Counted from the stretch's first letter, positions 17,679 to 27,028 are shown. The stretch: DNA of 64,000 bases from Psychroflexus salarius (GCF_900129035.1 NZ_FQTW01000001.1:186001-250000), one strand, 5' to 3'. Program-made: numbers and translations. Notes: generated by a model not told the origin, from the letters alone.

Positions 17679-20600
17679 TTAAAAATCGGTTGTAAAACCA
17701 AATGTAAACAAAAGGCCATCATTACTGTGAAACACATTAACTTGTCCGGTCAATAAATTTGCCATGTTAAGCCAAAAACCACCACCATAAGAATTATGCC
17801 ACTGGTTTGAAGCAACATCATTTAACCATACGCGACCAAAATCAAAACCTCCAAAAACACCCATTTGTAAGGGCACAACTTTAGTGCTAAATTGATTAAA
17901 TCCATAACGTAAATCTATACTAGAAGCTAAGGCATTTTTTCCCGTAAAGCGATCTCGACGATAACCTCTTAAGCCAGTATTTGTTCCTAATTGGGCTGCT
18001 TGAAAAAATTCATAATCATTACCAAACCTGAGTTGTGATTGAACTTGAGTTTTTAAAACCAGTTTTTTGTTTTGTAACAATGGGTTATAGAATGAAATCG
18101 ACGGATTTAAACTTGCAAAATTTTGGGCTGTATCATATAAACTATTGGTAAACGCTGCTTTTAAGTTAAAGACCATACCTTTAGATGGATTTAATTTATC
18201 GTCAAAACTTTCATATTCATAATTGGCTTGAAGTGATAAATAATTTTTATTTTCAAAAAAAGCGGGGTTGTTTTCAGAAAGCTCATCGCCTACTTCATCA
18301 ATAAAACGGTTTTCAGTTCTATTAACTTCAATCGCGTCATAAGCTAAACCGTATTCAAATAAACTGCCGTATTTAGTAGCTTTTCTTAAGCCTACATTTA
18401 AAGACAATTCTCTGATACGAACACGGTTATAATCGCGCCCTAATTGTTCATCAAAATTTGGTGTATTATTTCCGAAGCCATAAAAATTTCGAGCATAACT
18501 TGGGTCTGTGTAGCTTACGCGAGCAAAGGCGCTATAATCTCCTATAATATCTGCGTGTTCAAATTCATAGGATAAATTATAACTCGACGTATCGAAATAA
18601 TAACCAAAATTAAGACGATGCTTTCGTGTAAAATCTTTGCCTGTAAAACCTTTATGGCTTAAACTAATTGCTCCACCAATTAAAAATCCGTCGTCTGGAT
18701 TAAAACCGAATTTTGGCAACACTAAAGATGTATTTTTTACAGACCGTTTGCGTAAAAAGGTGTTTTCTTCATAATCATCGGTTAAATGGGTCTTAACTTT
18801 ATTTGCTTTAATTGTATTCTCGAGAGATTTAAAATCGTGAATTACGATTTGAGATTGTTGTTGAGCCTTATAAACATCCTTACCGTAGCCACCGATTAAG
18901 CGTATTTTTAGTTTAGATTTATTTTGACCAGTTACCGTAAAAATATCATCATCGCTTAAACCATAAACCCAAACTTCTTTTGTTAACTTATCTGAATAAG
19001 TGTTGTCTGCTATTAAATTTTCACGTTCGCCACCTTTATTGCGAAAAATTTTAATATTAACTGTATTGTCTTTTTTGAAGTGAACATCAATAAAATCGTC
19101 TTTATTAGTTGAAAATAAAACGAGGTATTTGGCAATGACATCATAATATTGAGCGATGAGTTGGTCTAAATTTTCTTTACGCTGCTTAACAACTGAAATA
19201 AGTTTATTGAAGTTTTCATTTTTAACTTCATCTGGTAAACGGGAAAAGGCACGATTGATGATGCTATCGCTTAGTTGAAGTTGAATTTCTTTAGCTGCTT
19301 TTAGCCAATCATCTTTTCCGCTAAAACGCATTAAATTTCTGTCTTGGCTGTGTGTGTTGTAGCTGTACCAATTAACATGTTCTATTTCGCTACCGTATTC
19401 TTGATAAATTTTCGGAAAACTTGAAACTGCTCTCAGTAAATTTAAAAAGCCGCCATCAAAATTTGAAAAAACTTGGTCACGATCACGTGGAATAGCTCTG
19501 AATAGGTGTTGATCTTTTCCGTTGATATTTTCAAATTCAGCCCAACGCCATTGATCACCATGACGGTCAAAATCACCAATCAAGATATCAAAAACACGTG
19601 ATTTAATATAGTGTTGTTCGTCTAATTTATATTTTTCGTCCCGTTTTAAACGCTCGTACATATCTGCTGTGCTTACAATATCATGATTTGGGTTGCCGAA
19701 AATATCTTGGTTAATCCAATGCTCTTCTGGGCGTTCTTCAATCATATACATAGAATTGCCATGAGACTGATTAAACTTACCTAAGACTTCTTGTTTGGGA
19801 ATGTAAAATAACTCTGGATTAGTATGGTAAACGCCGACGGCTTCAGCCATAACTGGAATGGCTAAAAACCCAAATGGATGTGATGCCGTCATAAAATCAT
19901 CTAAAAGACTTTCGATGACGGTATTATTGAATTCATCTTGCAAATATTCGTCTTGGTAGACATTGGTTTGTAACAACCTAACGGCATCTTTTTTAAGTTC
20001 ACGGATGTTGTACTCACGTCCCAAACTATCATTGAGCCGTAATGAATTGGTTTGATTACCACCACCAAGTCGCATCGGTGATAAACCACCATACAAGGTA
20101 TCTAATTTAACCGATTTTAGTTGTATTGGTGTGGTGTACATCTGTCGATAATGCTCACCCCAAACGGCTTTTGTTGTCGCATTGTTTTTAAAATTGACGT
20201 CATCATAAATGGATGCTTCAACATATTTGTCATTATTCTCTTTAAACTCAACTGAAGAATTTAAATAATGAGGTTTGTGAATTTGAGTGCTGTAAATTAA
20301 ATGCGGACTTGAGGCTTTAGCTTGGTAAAATTTTACCTGAGAAGACTGATCTTTATAAATATCTAAAACGGCAAAACCTTGACCAGGATAAGCAAATTTT
20401 GAATTTAGACCTAATTTTACATATGAAAATTTAGAGCCAGAACCACTTACAATTTGTTTTAAGCGAGCATTTTCTAGATACTGTAAACTGTGCTCGTGAC
20501 CAGAAGTAAAAATAACATTTCCCCATTTTCTAGCCCGAGCCTCAAGTTGTTTTACCAAACTTTGGTATTGTTGATTTTGAATGTCTTGTTTAGAAACACC

Positions 20601-21389
20601 GCCAGTTGCTCTTATTAAATTAGCTAGTGAAGCTAAACCCGGCAAAGGTATTTTTTTAGAAGATGGATAAAGATGCTTTGTAAATTCAAATTGACCACCA
20701 TGAATCCCATTAGAATATAATGGATGATGCAAACTTACAATAACGGTTTTATTTTGGTTTTTCTTAATTTCAGTATCAAACTCCTCTATAAATTGTTCAC
20801 GCGTTTTTATTTCTTCACAAGATTTATTGATGTTTGGATGTTGATCCCAGTCTTCTAAAAACCACTGTGAGTCTAGTGTAATTAAATAAACCTTATCACT
20901 TAAATCTTGACCTGAAATCCCGCAACCAGCCTTTGGTAACCAAGAGATGTTTTTATCAGAGAAAACTTCAACTAGATTTTGTTGCTCTTTTACGCCTTTT
21001 AGCTTGTTTCTCCAATCGTGATTGCCAGGAATCATAATCACAGATCCTTTAAAATTAGCGTAAACCTTGAGCTGTGCTTCAAGTCGAGCCTCTGCTTCTA
21101 CTCTATCTTGACTTGTTTCAGGCGGCATTCCGCTAGGATAAACATTATCACCTAAAACAACTAAATAATCGTTTATGGTAGATTCTTCTTTAATAAGTTC
21201 ATTTAAAGCTAAAAGTCCTTCTGAAGTATTTCCCGCAGGCGAATAACCTGTATCACCAATAAGGTAAATTCTACTCGATAACTGAGACTTAGGTTTAAAT
21301 ATATTTGAGGTTGACTCTTCAGCAATTTTAATATTATAATTGGCACAGCTTAAACTGATGAAGCAAATTAAAAGGTAAATTTTTTTCAT
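17679..21389 (-). CDS. Metallophosphoesterase - kinase-like - Omp85 barrel fusion lipoprotein
   Basis: 1236 residues, lipoprotein signal (SLSC, C15). Residues about 40-350 are a calcineurin-type metallophosphoesterase with all metal motifs: GDTGYS, GDNVYPSG, GNHDW, LHHPLYSNG and GHEHSLQ. Residues about 430-660 hold GGGNQTNSLRLND ... REYNIRELKKDA, then GDFDRHGDQW (605-614) and IPRDRD (633-638), which recall CotH/HipA-like atypical kinases. From about residue 890 to the end is a BamA/TamA-like outer-membrane barrel, with LRGYRRDRF near the end and a terminal Phe (FTFGFTTDF). It is predicted to sit in the outer membrane with the enzymatic part attached; side and substrate are unknown. It appears intact and converges with the NlpC gene. 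Confidence 0.85.
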   Translation of the reverse strand: MKKIYLLICFISLSCANYNIKIAEESTSNIFKPKSQLSSRIYLIGDTGYSPAGNTSEGLLALNELIKEESTINDYLVVLGDNVYPSGMPPETSQDRVEAEARLEAQLKVYANFKGSVIMIPGNHDWRNKLKGVKEQQNLVEVFSDKNISWLPKAGCGISGQDLSDKVYLITLDSQWFLEDWDQHPNINKSCEEIKTREQFIEEFDTEIKKNQNKTVIVSLHHPLYSNGIHGGQFEFTKHLYPSSKKIPLPGLASLANLIRATGGVSKQDIQNQQYQSLVKQLEARARKWGNVIFTSGHEHSLQYLENARLKQIVSGSGSKFSYVKLGLNSKFAYPGQGFAVLDIYKDQSSQVKFYQAKASSPHLIYSTQIHKPHYLNSSVEFKENNDKYVEASIYDDVNFKNNATTKAVWGEHYRQMYTTPIQLKSVKLDTLYGGLSPMRLGGGNQTNSLRLNDSLGREYNIRELKKDAVRLLQTNVYQDEYLQDEFNNTVIESLLDDFMTASHPFGFLAIPVMAEAVGVYHTNPELFYIPKQEVLGKFNQSHGNSMYMIEERPEEHWINQDIFGNPNHDIVSTADMYERLKRDEKYKLDEQHYIKSRVFDILIGDFDRHGDQWRWAEFENINGKDQHLFRAIPRDRDQVFSNFDGGFLNLLRAVSSFPKIYQEYGSEIEHVNWYSYNTHSQDRNLMRFSGKDDWLKAAKEIQLQLSDSIINRAFSRLPDEVKNENFNKLISVVKQRKENLDQLIAQYYDVIAKYLVLFSTNKDDFIDVHFKKDNTVNIKIFRNKGGERENLIADNTYSDKLTKEVWVYGLSDDDIFTVTGQNKSKLKIRLIGGYGKDVYKAQQQSQIVIHDFKSLENTIKANKVKTHLTDDYEENTFLRKRSVKNTSLVLPKFGFNPDDGFLIGGAISLSHKGFTGKDFTRKHRLNFGYYFDTSSYNLSYEFEHADIIGDYSAFARVSYTDPSYARNFYGFGNNTPNFDEQLGRDYNRVRIRELSLNVGLRKATKYGSLFEYGLAYDAIEVNRTENRFIDEVGDELSENNPAFFENKNYLSLQANYEYESFDDKLNPSKGMVFNLKAAFTNSLYDTAQNFASLNPSISFYNPLLQNKKLVLKTQVQSQLRFGNDYEFFQAAQLGTNTGLRGYRRDRFTGKNALASSIDLRYGFNQFSTKVVPLQMGVFGGFDFGRVWLNDVASNQWHNSYGGGFWLNMANLLTGQVNVFHSNDGLLFTFGFTTDF

Positions 21390-21420
21390 GTACTAAAATT
21401 AAGTTACTAAAGTAGAAAGT

Positions 21421-21453
21421 TTTGCAGTAAATCGCTTAATTTTTATACTTTTA
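21421..21453 (+). promoter_or_regulatory. Promoter of the HD-Pycsar effector gene
   Basis: TTTG (21421-21424), then 21 bases, then TACTTTTA (21446-21453), one base from TAnnTTTG. The start codon is at 21472, giving a short leader. Confidence 0.5.
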
Positions 21454-21471
21454 TAACAACAAAATGCCACC

Positions 21472-22656
21472 ATGAGCCTTATAAAACAAGCAGAATTATT
21501 TGCAAGTGAATTATTATCTAAAGAATTATCTTCAGATTACATGTATCATAATATTAACCATACCAAACGCGTGGTTAAACATGCTGAAGAAATACTAGAA
21601 CATTCTGAGCAAAGTGATGAAACCACAAAACAAATTGTTTTAATAACAGCCTGGTTGCATGACTTGGGTTACACGGTTTCTAAAGACAATCATGAAGATG
21701 AAAGTATTAAGATTGCAAAGAATTTCTTAAAACAAGTTAATGCTAACCCAAGTTTAATTAGTGAAGTTTCTGCTTGTATTAATGCGACTAAAATAGAAGC
21801 CGTACCACAAACCTTCAATGAAAAAGTGATTAAAGATGCTGATTGCGCCCATTTTGCTTCTGAAGATTTTAACCAGTATTCTGAATTGCTACGGCAAGAG
21901 CTTCAGCTATTAGGTAAATGTGACCACAATGTTGATGAATGGCGAAAAATTAATATTGAAGTTTTATCAAAAAAACATCAGTTTTACACCACTTATGCCA
22001 TTTCAAATTGGGCTCAAAAGAAAGAAGACAACTTAATGAGTTTGATTAAGAAGCAAAACAAGACTGAAAAGAAGCTTAAAAAAGAAAAACTCAAGGCGAA
22101 GTATAAAGCTAAATACAAAAACGAAAACCCAGAACGTAGCATTCAAACCTTGTTCCGGGTGACACTTAGAAATCACATCAAATTAAGTGATATTGCCGAT
22201 ACAAAAGCCAATATTTTACTATCAGTTAATGCTATTATTATATCTTTAGCTTTATCTAATATTATTCCGAAATTAGATAATCCGTCTAATCAACATTTAA
22301 TGATTCCGACATTAGTATTAGTGGTGTTTAGTGTTGCCTCTATTATTTTATCAATCATGTCTACTAAACCTAATGTGACTTCTGGTAAATTTTCTAAGGA
22401 AGATGTTAAGAAAAGAAAGGTGAATATTTTATTTTTTGGTAACTTTCATAAAATGAAGTTTGAAGATTATCATTGGGGTATTAATGAAATTATTGATGAT
22501 AAAGATTATGTGTATGAAGCCCTCACAAAAGATTTATATTATCTAGGTGTTGTATTAGAACGAAAGTATCGCTTGCTAAGAATAACTTACATTGTTTTTT
22601 TAATTGGAATTATAGCTTCAGTGATTAGTTTTATTATAGCATTTTCAATGATGTAA
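21472..22656 (+). CDS. HD phosphohydrolase fused to Pycsar-type membrane effector (DUF5706)
   Basis: 394 residues. The N-terminal half (about 1-180) is an HD domain with H30, H63-D64 (WLHDLGY) and D124 (KDADCAHF). A lysine-rich linker (about 190-220, KKLKKEKLKAKYKAKYK) leads to a C-terminal domain with the hallmark SDIADTKANILLSVNAIII, two membrane helices around residues 240-300 and one at the end (about 370-392). That domain matches DUF5706, now known as the PycTM effector of Pycsar anti-phage defence, where cyclic CMP or UMP triggers membrane damage. Here it is fused to an HD hydrolase, and no pyrimidine cyclase gene is adjacent. The fusion could be a housekeeping nucleotide-signalling protein rather than defence. 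It overlaps the converging GAF gene by 12 bases. Confidence 0.82.
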   Translation: MSLIKQAELFASELLSKELSSDYMYHNINHTKRVVKHAEEILEHSEQSDETTKQIVLITAWLHDLGYTVSKDNHEDESIKIAKNFLKQVNANPSLISEVSACINATKIEAVPQTFNEKVIKDADCAHFASEDFNQYSELLRQELQLLGKCDHNVDEWRKINIEVLSKKHQFYTTYAISNWAQKKEDNLMSLIKKQNKTEKKLKKEKLKAKYKAKYKNENPERSIQTLFRVTLRNHIKLSDIADTKANILLSVNAIIISLALSNIIPKLDNPSNQHLMIPTLVLVVFSVASIILSIMSTKPNVTSGKFSKEDVKKRKVNILFFGNFHKMKFEDYHWGINEIIDDKDYVYEALTKDLYYLGVVLERKYRLLRITYIVFLIGIIASVISFIIAFSMM

Positions 22657-25008
22657 AATTTCAATTAAATCTTTATAAGTAATGTGTTTTTCCTGATTAA
22701 ATTTATACATCACATCAACTCGAATGGCTTTTAAACCTGAAACACCTTGCACCTTCTCTAGTTCAAATTCTTCAACATTATCTCCTAATATCTGCTTATT
22801 TTGTAGATAGCCAATGTACTTTTTATACTCATGTTTGATAACATTATCTGTATAGATAATAGCAATTTTACCTTTTTGAGTAATGCGCTCTCGCGAATTT
22901 TTAATTAAAGCCTTATCTATACGTTTTTTAATTACTTCATAACGTGCGTTATAAGTGCCATCAACATCAAATTTCTTTTCATCCATTCGATATCTAATTG
23001 ATAAGGTAGAATTAAAAGCTAATATTAATGAGGCTGCATTGAGCTTTATTTCAGCGTATTGTTGTAAATCGTAAAAGGTGTTTTCGAGTTTACACATGGC
23101 TTCAAGTTGCCATAAACGCAAATTTTGAAGTAAAATTGAATTAAACTTTTTGTGCTTTGTAATGCTTTGGCCGATGTATAAATTATGTTCTACGCCATCA
23201 GTTTTATAGCGCTCAAAATAATGAGGATAAATAACTTGAGCTTCGTTTTGAAGTTGGTCGAGTTGATCTGCTAATTTTTCATTTGTTTTTTGAACAATAG
23301 CATCATAAGCATCTCGCTGATGATAATTTAAAATTTGATCATGTTTTAAAGCGGATTGATACTCATCAAGATTCGATTTTAATTGAGGTAATTCATCTGA
23401 AATATGCGTTAAAACAGGGTTTAACTCTTTTTGAATTAAGCGTTTTATATTCTGTTCTAAGTCTGCCGTAAAATTAACTTCTAACTGCGATAAAAATTGT
23501 TTTATTCTAAATACTGAATGTTCATATATTGATAATGGCTTTATTTTAAAGGCTTTATCAAAAATAAATTTAAGAGACTTCAACTGTTGGCTAAGATCAA
23601 ACTTAATTGCTTTATTGCGTTCTTCAGATGATGCTACAATATCTATTTGACCATACAAAGGGTAAATATTTTCAAATACAATTGGTTTAAGATGATAAGT
23701 CTTATTTTTATTTTCAGCATCAATAAACTTACTTGCTTCTTCTTCAAATCGCCACTCGACACTTTCATGAATTGAAGTATATTTACTTTGAATGACAGCT
23801 TTCATGCGGTTTTGAGCTTCAATTTTATTACGCTCTGCAGCAGCATAGATATAAGGTAACACATCATTAAGCTTTATGGCATTGATTTGATTAAGCTGAT
23901 TTTTCTGTTTTGCAACGATTTCTAAAACACCTATTAAGTAACCATTTTTAGCAACTGGTGCTAAAATACAGGAGTGAAATTGATGGTCTAATAAATTTTT
24001 AGAAAGTCTATTATTGTTTGTCTGCTTGGCATAAGCCTCAACATCAGAAATACAAAAATACTCATTTTGGTTGACAAGCGTTTTTATAGTTCCTTGACAT
24101 ACAGCGTTGTTACATTCACTGGTCACAATATCACCTAAAATATAACTATTGATATCTTCACTTTTTAAAATTTCAAAAGCTTTTAAATCGTGATTGTATA
24201 AAGTAAAACCAAACTCTAAATCTTGTATCTTAAATATGTTCCTAAAAACACTTGTTAATTGTTCAGGAATAAGTTTATCAGTTCCTAAATTTTTATTGAT
24301 TAAAATGGACTTTAGCTTAGAAATTTGCTCATCAACTGTAATATCTGTTAAGTTAAGCAATGTAAAACCTTTAAACTTCCAGCTATTTTTAGGGAAATAA
24401 GTCTTCCAAAGTTTAATATCATCTGGGTTTGAGATGAGTTGATCGACAACATCTTCAGATAAATCTATAGCATCTTTGGTTGGTTCAATATCAACAAAAT
24501 CAGCGTTTATAAATAATCGGTAGGTTTTAAGAACCCCATTTTTAGTTGGAATGTCATAATAAATTGGTCTAAAAAAATCAATTTTATAACCATAATAATT
24601 ATTTAAAATAATAACGCAGGCGTATAAATAATCATATTCATGATTAAAATCTCTTGGTTCAAAATTAAAGTTATCTCCAGCGTCTTGTAAAATTTCTGCA
24701 AAACGTTCAGATTGATTAAAAATAAAAGTCTTAAAAGGAATTGACGCGGCTTTAATTTCGTTGGCAGATAGCATGTTAGGGAAAATGTCATCTAACATAA
24801 TTTTAATCGAATCTTTATAGCTATCGATTTCAGCTTCAGATGTTAAACCTTCAATTAGTTTTGGATGACTTTCTGCATATTCTAAAATAGACGCTATATA
24901 GGCTCTAGAAATAGGATTTTGTTCTGTTTTTAATCGCTCTTCGTAAAGCGCAACCACTTTTTCAAAACTAACTGATATGGTAAAGGGATAATCGTAATTT
25001 TGCTTCAT
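22645..25008 (-). CDS. Large GAF-domain protein of unknown function
   Basis: 787 residues, no signal peptide or membrane helix, so cytoplasmic. The central part (about 225-390) looks like a GAF sensor domain (ILAPVAKNGYLIGVLEIVAK, a typical GAF core). The N-terminal 220 residues and the C-terminal 390 residues are mostly helical, with heptad-like stretches (about 480-600), and show no kinase, cyclase, phosphodiesterase or DNA-binding motif I can recognise. Proteins of this length and layout occur in many Bacteroidota. Its 3' end overlaps the HD-Pycsar gene. The promoter element TATTTTTG lies only 4 bases before the ATG, so the message may be leaderless. Confidence 0.7.
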   Translation of the reverse strand: MKQNYDYPFTISVSFEKVVALYEERLKTEQNPISRAYIASILEYAESHPKLIEGLTSEAEIDSYKDSIKIMLDDIFPNMLSANEIKAASIPFKTFIFNQSERFAEILQDAGDNFNFEPRDFNHEYDYLYACVIILNNYYGYKIDFFRPIYYDIPTKNGVLKTYRLFINADFVDIEPTKDAIDLSEDVVDQLISNPDDIKLWKTYFPKNSWKFKGFTLLNLTDITVDEQISKLKSILINKNLGTDKLIPEQLTSVFRNIFKIQDLEFGFTLYNHDLKAFEILKSEDINSYILGDIVTSECNNAVCQGTIKTLVNQNEYFCISDVEAYAKQTNNNRLSKNLLDHQFHSCILAPVAKNGYLIGVLEIVAKQKNQLNQINAIKLNDVLPYIYAAAERNKIEAQNRMKAVIQSKYTSIHESVEWRFEEEASKFIDAENKNKTYHLKPIVFENIYPLYGQIDIVASSEERNKAIKFDLSQQLKSLKFIFDKAFKIKPLSIYEHSVFRIKQFLSQLEVNFTADLEQNIKRLIQKELNPVLTHISDELPQLKSNLDEYQSALKHDQILNYHQRDAYDAIVQKTNEKLADQLDQLQNEAQVIYPHYFERYKTDGVEHNLYIGQSITKHKKFNSILLQNLRLWQLEAMCKLENTFYDLQQYAEIKLNAASLILAFNSTLSIRYRMDEKKFDVDGTYNARYEVIKKRIDKALIKNSRERITQKGKIAIIYTDNVIKHEYKKYIGYLQNKQILGDNVEEFELEKVQGVSGLKAIRVDVMYKFNQEKHITYKDLIEILHH

Positions 25009-25012
25009 CCTA

Positions 25013-25020
25013 CAAAAATA
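25013..25020 (-). promoter_or_regulatory. -7 promoter element abutting the GAF gene start
   Basis: On the minus strand TATTTTTG is followed by TAGG and then the ATG. No TTG is found at 19-22 bases upstream, so only the -7 part is convincing. Confidence 0.45.
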
Positions 25021-25099
25021 AACAAAGTAAAGTGAGTAATTTCTTTTTAAATGTCAATTAACATCGCCTTAAAATATTAGCGTATTACATTAAGAACTG

Positions 25100-25107
25100 T
25101 AAATTTG
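25100..25107 (+). promoter_or_regulatory. -7 promoter element of the TlpA-family gene
   Basis: TAAATTTG matches TAnnTTTG and lies 16 bases before the ATG at 25124; the -33 element is weak. Confidence 0.45.
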
Positions 25108-25123
25108 TAAAAAAAGTAAAACA

Positions 25124-26248
25124 ATGCATAAACTATTTTATTTAGCCGTTTTCTCGTTTTTGATTATAAGTTGTCAAGAAAAAGCGGGTGTTGAAATTAA
25201 AGGTCAAGCCGACTTTTTAGATAACAATACAGAAATTTACCTTTCTAAATTAGGCAACCTTCAAAACATAGAGCCGGTTGATACACTGATAGTTCAAAAT
25301 CAGCAATTTAGCGGCAATTTACCTCAAGCAAACCCCGAAGATGTTTACATTATGATGGTTGACGGTGTGAGAGGTCAAAACCTTGTGTTTATTAATGAAA
25401 ACCAACCTATAAATATCAATTTAGCTGAAAGTAATTTGCGTGAATCTGAAGTTAATGCTGGTGAAAGCAACCAATTAATGCAAGATTACTTAAAAGCTCA
25501 AATTGAATTTGGAAAAGAATTCTCTCAATTAAACAAGGCTATTATTCAAGCTAGAAACAATAAAAATCGGGCAAAATTCGATTCGATAAGAGTTGAAATT
25601 GATAACAGAAAAACTGAAAATATTGAGTATAGAAGTAATTTAGTAGATAAAAATCCTAACTCTATTGTAAGTTTATTAATTATAAGCGATTTATTTAATC
25701 AGAAATCTTTACCAACTTCAGAGGTCAAATCAAAATTTGAGTCAATTGACCCAGAACTTAGAAATATTGAATTTGGTAAAACACTAAATAAAAAAATAGC
25801 GGCTGTAAATGCAACAGATATTGGCTCGGTGGCTCCAAAGTTTGAAGGTCCAACCCCAAGCGGTGATATTTTAAGCTTAGATGAAGCGCTTGGAAAAGTA
25901 ACATTAGTCGATTTTTGGGCCTCTTGGTGCAAACCTTGCCGTATTGAAAACCCAAACATTGTTTCTGTCTATCAAGATTATAAAGACCAAGGCTTTAAAG
26001 TATTAGGGGTTTCATTAGACAAGCCTAACCAAAAAGACCGTTGGTTGAAAGCGATTAAAGATGATAATTTGACTTGGAATCATATCTCAAACCTACAATA
26101 TTGGGAAGAGCCAATTGCTAGGTTATACGGTATAAGCTCTATTCCTGCCGCTTTCTTACTCGATGAAGATGGTAGAATTGTTGCTAAAGATTTAAGAGGA
26201 CAAGCTTTAAGAAACAAAGTTGATGAACTCTTAAATGAAGAAGAATAA
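25124..26248 (+). CDS. TlpA-family lipoprotein disulfide reductase with DUF4369 domain
   Basis: 374 residues. Lipoprotein signal ending IISC (C17), an N-terminal DUF4369 beta domain (about 22-115), a helical linker, and a C-terminal thioredoxin fold (about 235-370) with WCKPC (C269, C272) and a cis-Pro segment SSIPAAFLL. Predicted to be a periplasm-facing, membrane-tethered thiol reductase acting on cytochromes or other thiol proteins. It is a distant relative of the unlinked protein at 4276-5646 but keeps the more classical CxPC site. Single-gene unit with its own promoter and a strong terminator. Confidence 0.9.
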   Translation: MHKLFYLAVFSFLIISCQEKAGVEIKGQADFLDNNTEIYLSKLGNLQNIEPVDTLIVQNQQFSGNLPQANPEDVYIMMVDGVRGQNLVFINENQPININLAESNLRESEVNAGESNQLMQDYLKAQIEFGKEFSQLNKAIIQARNNKNRAKFDSIRVEIDNRKTENIEYRSNLVDKNPNSIVSLLIISDLFNQKSLPTSEVKSKFESIDPELRNIEFGKTLNKKIAAVNATDIGSVAPKFEGPTPSGDILSLDEALGKVTLVDFWASWCKPCRIENPNIVSVYQDYKDQGFKVLGVSLDKPNQKDRWLKAIKDDNLTWNHISNLQYWEEPIARLYGISSIPAAFLLDEDGRIVAKDLRGQALRNKVDELLNEEE

Positions 26249-26281
26249 CAAGGTTTAAACATTGAGTTTAATCTTAATACT

Positions 26282-26314
26282 AAAAACCGCTAAAATATTT
26301 TTAGCGGTTTTTTT
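26282..26314. terminator. Bidirectional intrinsic terminator
   Basis: AAAAACCGCTAAAA pairs with TTTTTAGCGGTTTTT around a two-base centre, with a T-run on each strand. It lies between the converging TlpA (stop 26248) and rhomboid (stop 26331) genes and serves both. Confidence 0.85.
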
Positions 26315-26330
26315 AGTTGTAGTTGAAAAT

Positions 26331-26978
26331 CTAAAGCTTATTTAAGTATTTAAGTACAAATAAAAATACAATTGGGACAGCTAATAATATAACCATGTAT
26401 AAATTAGAGCTCAAAACAGAAGGATTTAAAATAATCCCTAGTATGAAACCACCCATAGCTCCGCCAAAATGAGCATCATGACCAATGTTGTCACGTTTAG
26501 CACGCATTCCCCAAATAGAATATAATAAATAGCCTATACCAAACACATAGGCAGGCATTGGAATGAAAAAGAATAAGCCTAACATCATGTCAGGTCTAAA
26601 TAAAATTGATGCATAAAGCACACCAATCACTGCACCACTTGCGCCTACAGCCGTATAATAGTTTTCATTTTTATGAAATAAATAAGATAGTACATTACCC
26701 AAGATTAAACTCACTATATAGATTAAAATAAAACCAATACGACCAACAAAATAAATGACAGAATCTGCAAAAAAATACAGTGTTAGCATATTAACAAATA
26801 AATGCGTATAATCAATATGCAGAAAGGCTGAACTAATCATACGTATGTAATCCCCAGATTTTATACTCCCAATTTCAAACTTATAACGTTCAAAAAATCC
26901 ATAATCATTAAAGCCTTTAATTGAAATTAATACCGTTCCAAGTATAATCGCAATTGCAGAAATATCTAAATTAAGCAT
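26331..26978 (-). CDS. Rhomboid family intramembrane serine protease
   Basis: 215 residues, about six membrane helices. The catalytic serine S114 lies in GASGAVIG and the histidine H170 in HDAHFGGAMGG; HLFVNMLTLYFF gives the family HxxxN element. It cleaves membrane-spanning substrates within the bilayer; the substrate is unknown. The gene is divergent from the lipid A acyltransferase with a 50-base gap carrying -7 elements for both directions. Confidence 0.92.
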   Translation of the reverse strand: MLNLDISAIAIILGTVLISIKGFNDYGFFERYKFEIGSIKSGDYIRMISSAFLHIDYTHLFVNMLTLYFFADSVIYFVGRIGFILIYIVSLILGNVLSYLFHKNENYYTAVGASGAVIGVLYASILFRPDMMLGLFFFIPMPAYVFGIGYLLYSIWGMRAKRDNIGHDAHFGGAMGGFILGIILNPSVLSSNLYMVILLAVPIVFLFVLKYLNKL

Positions 26979-26994
26979 ACCTAAATTTTATAGT

Positions 26995-27012
26995 CAAATA
27001 TACTTATCTTTG
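26995..27012. promoter_or_regulatory. Back-to-back divergent -7 elements
   Basis: The minus-strand TATATTTG (26995-27002) for the rhomboid gene and the plus-strand TATCTTTG (27005-27012) for the acyltransferase are separated by two bases. Their upstream elements would each fall in the other's start region, so the two promoters may compete. Confidence 0.5.
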
Positions 27013-27028
27013 CCCAAAATTCAGCTTA

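Noticed and set aside
21472-25008. A full Pycsar defence operon (cyclase plus effector)
   Set aside because: The neighbour has a GAF domain but no class III cyclase motifs, and it is on the opposite strand; only the effector-like half is present.
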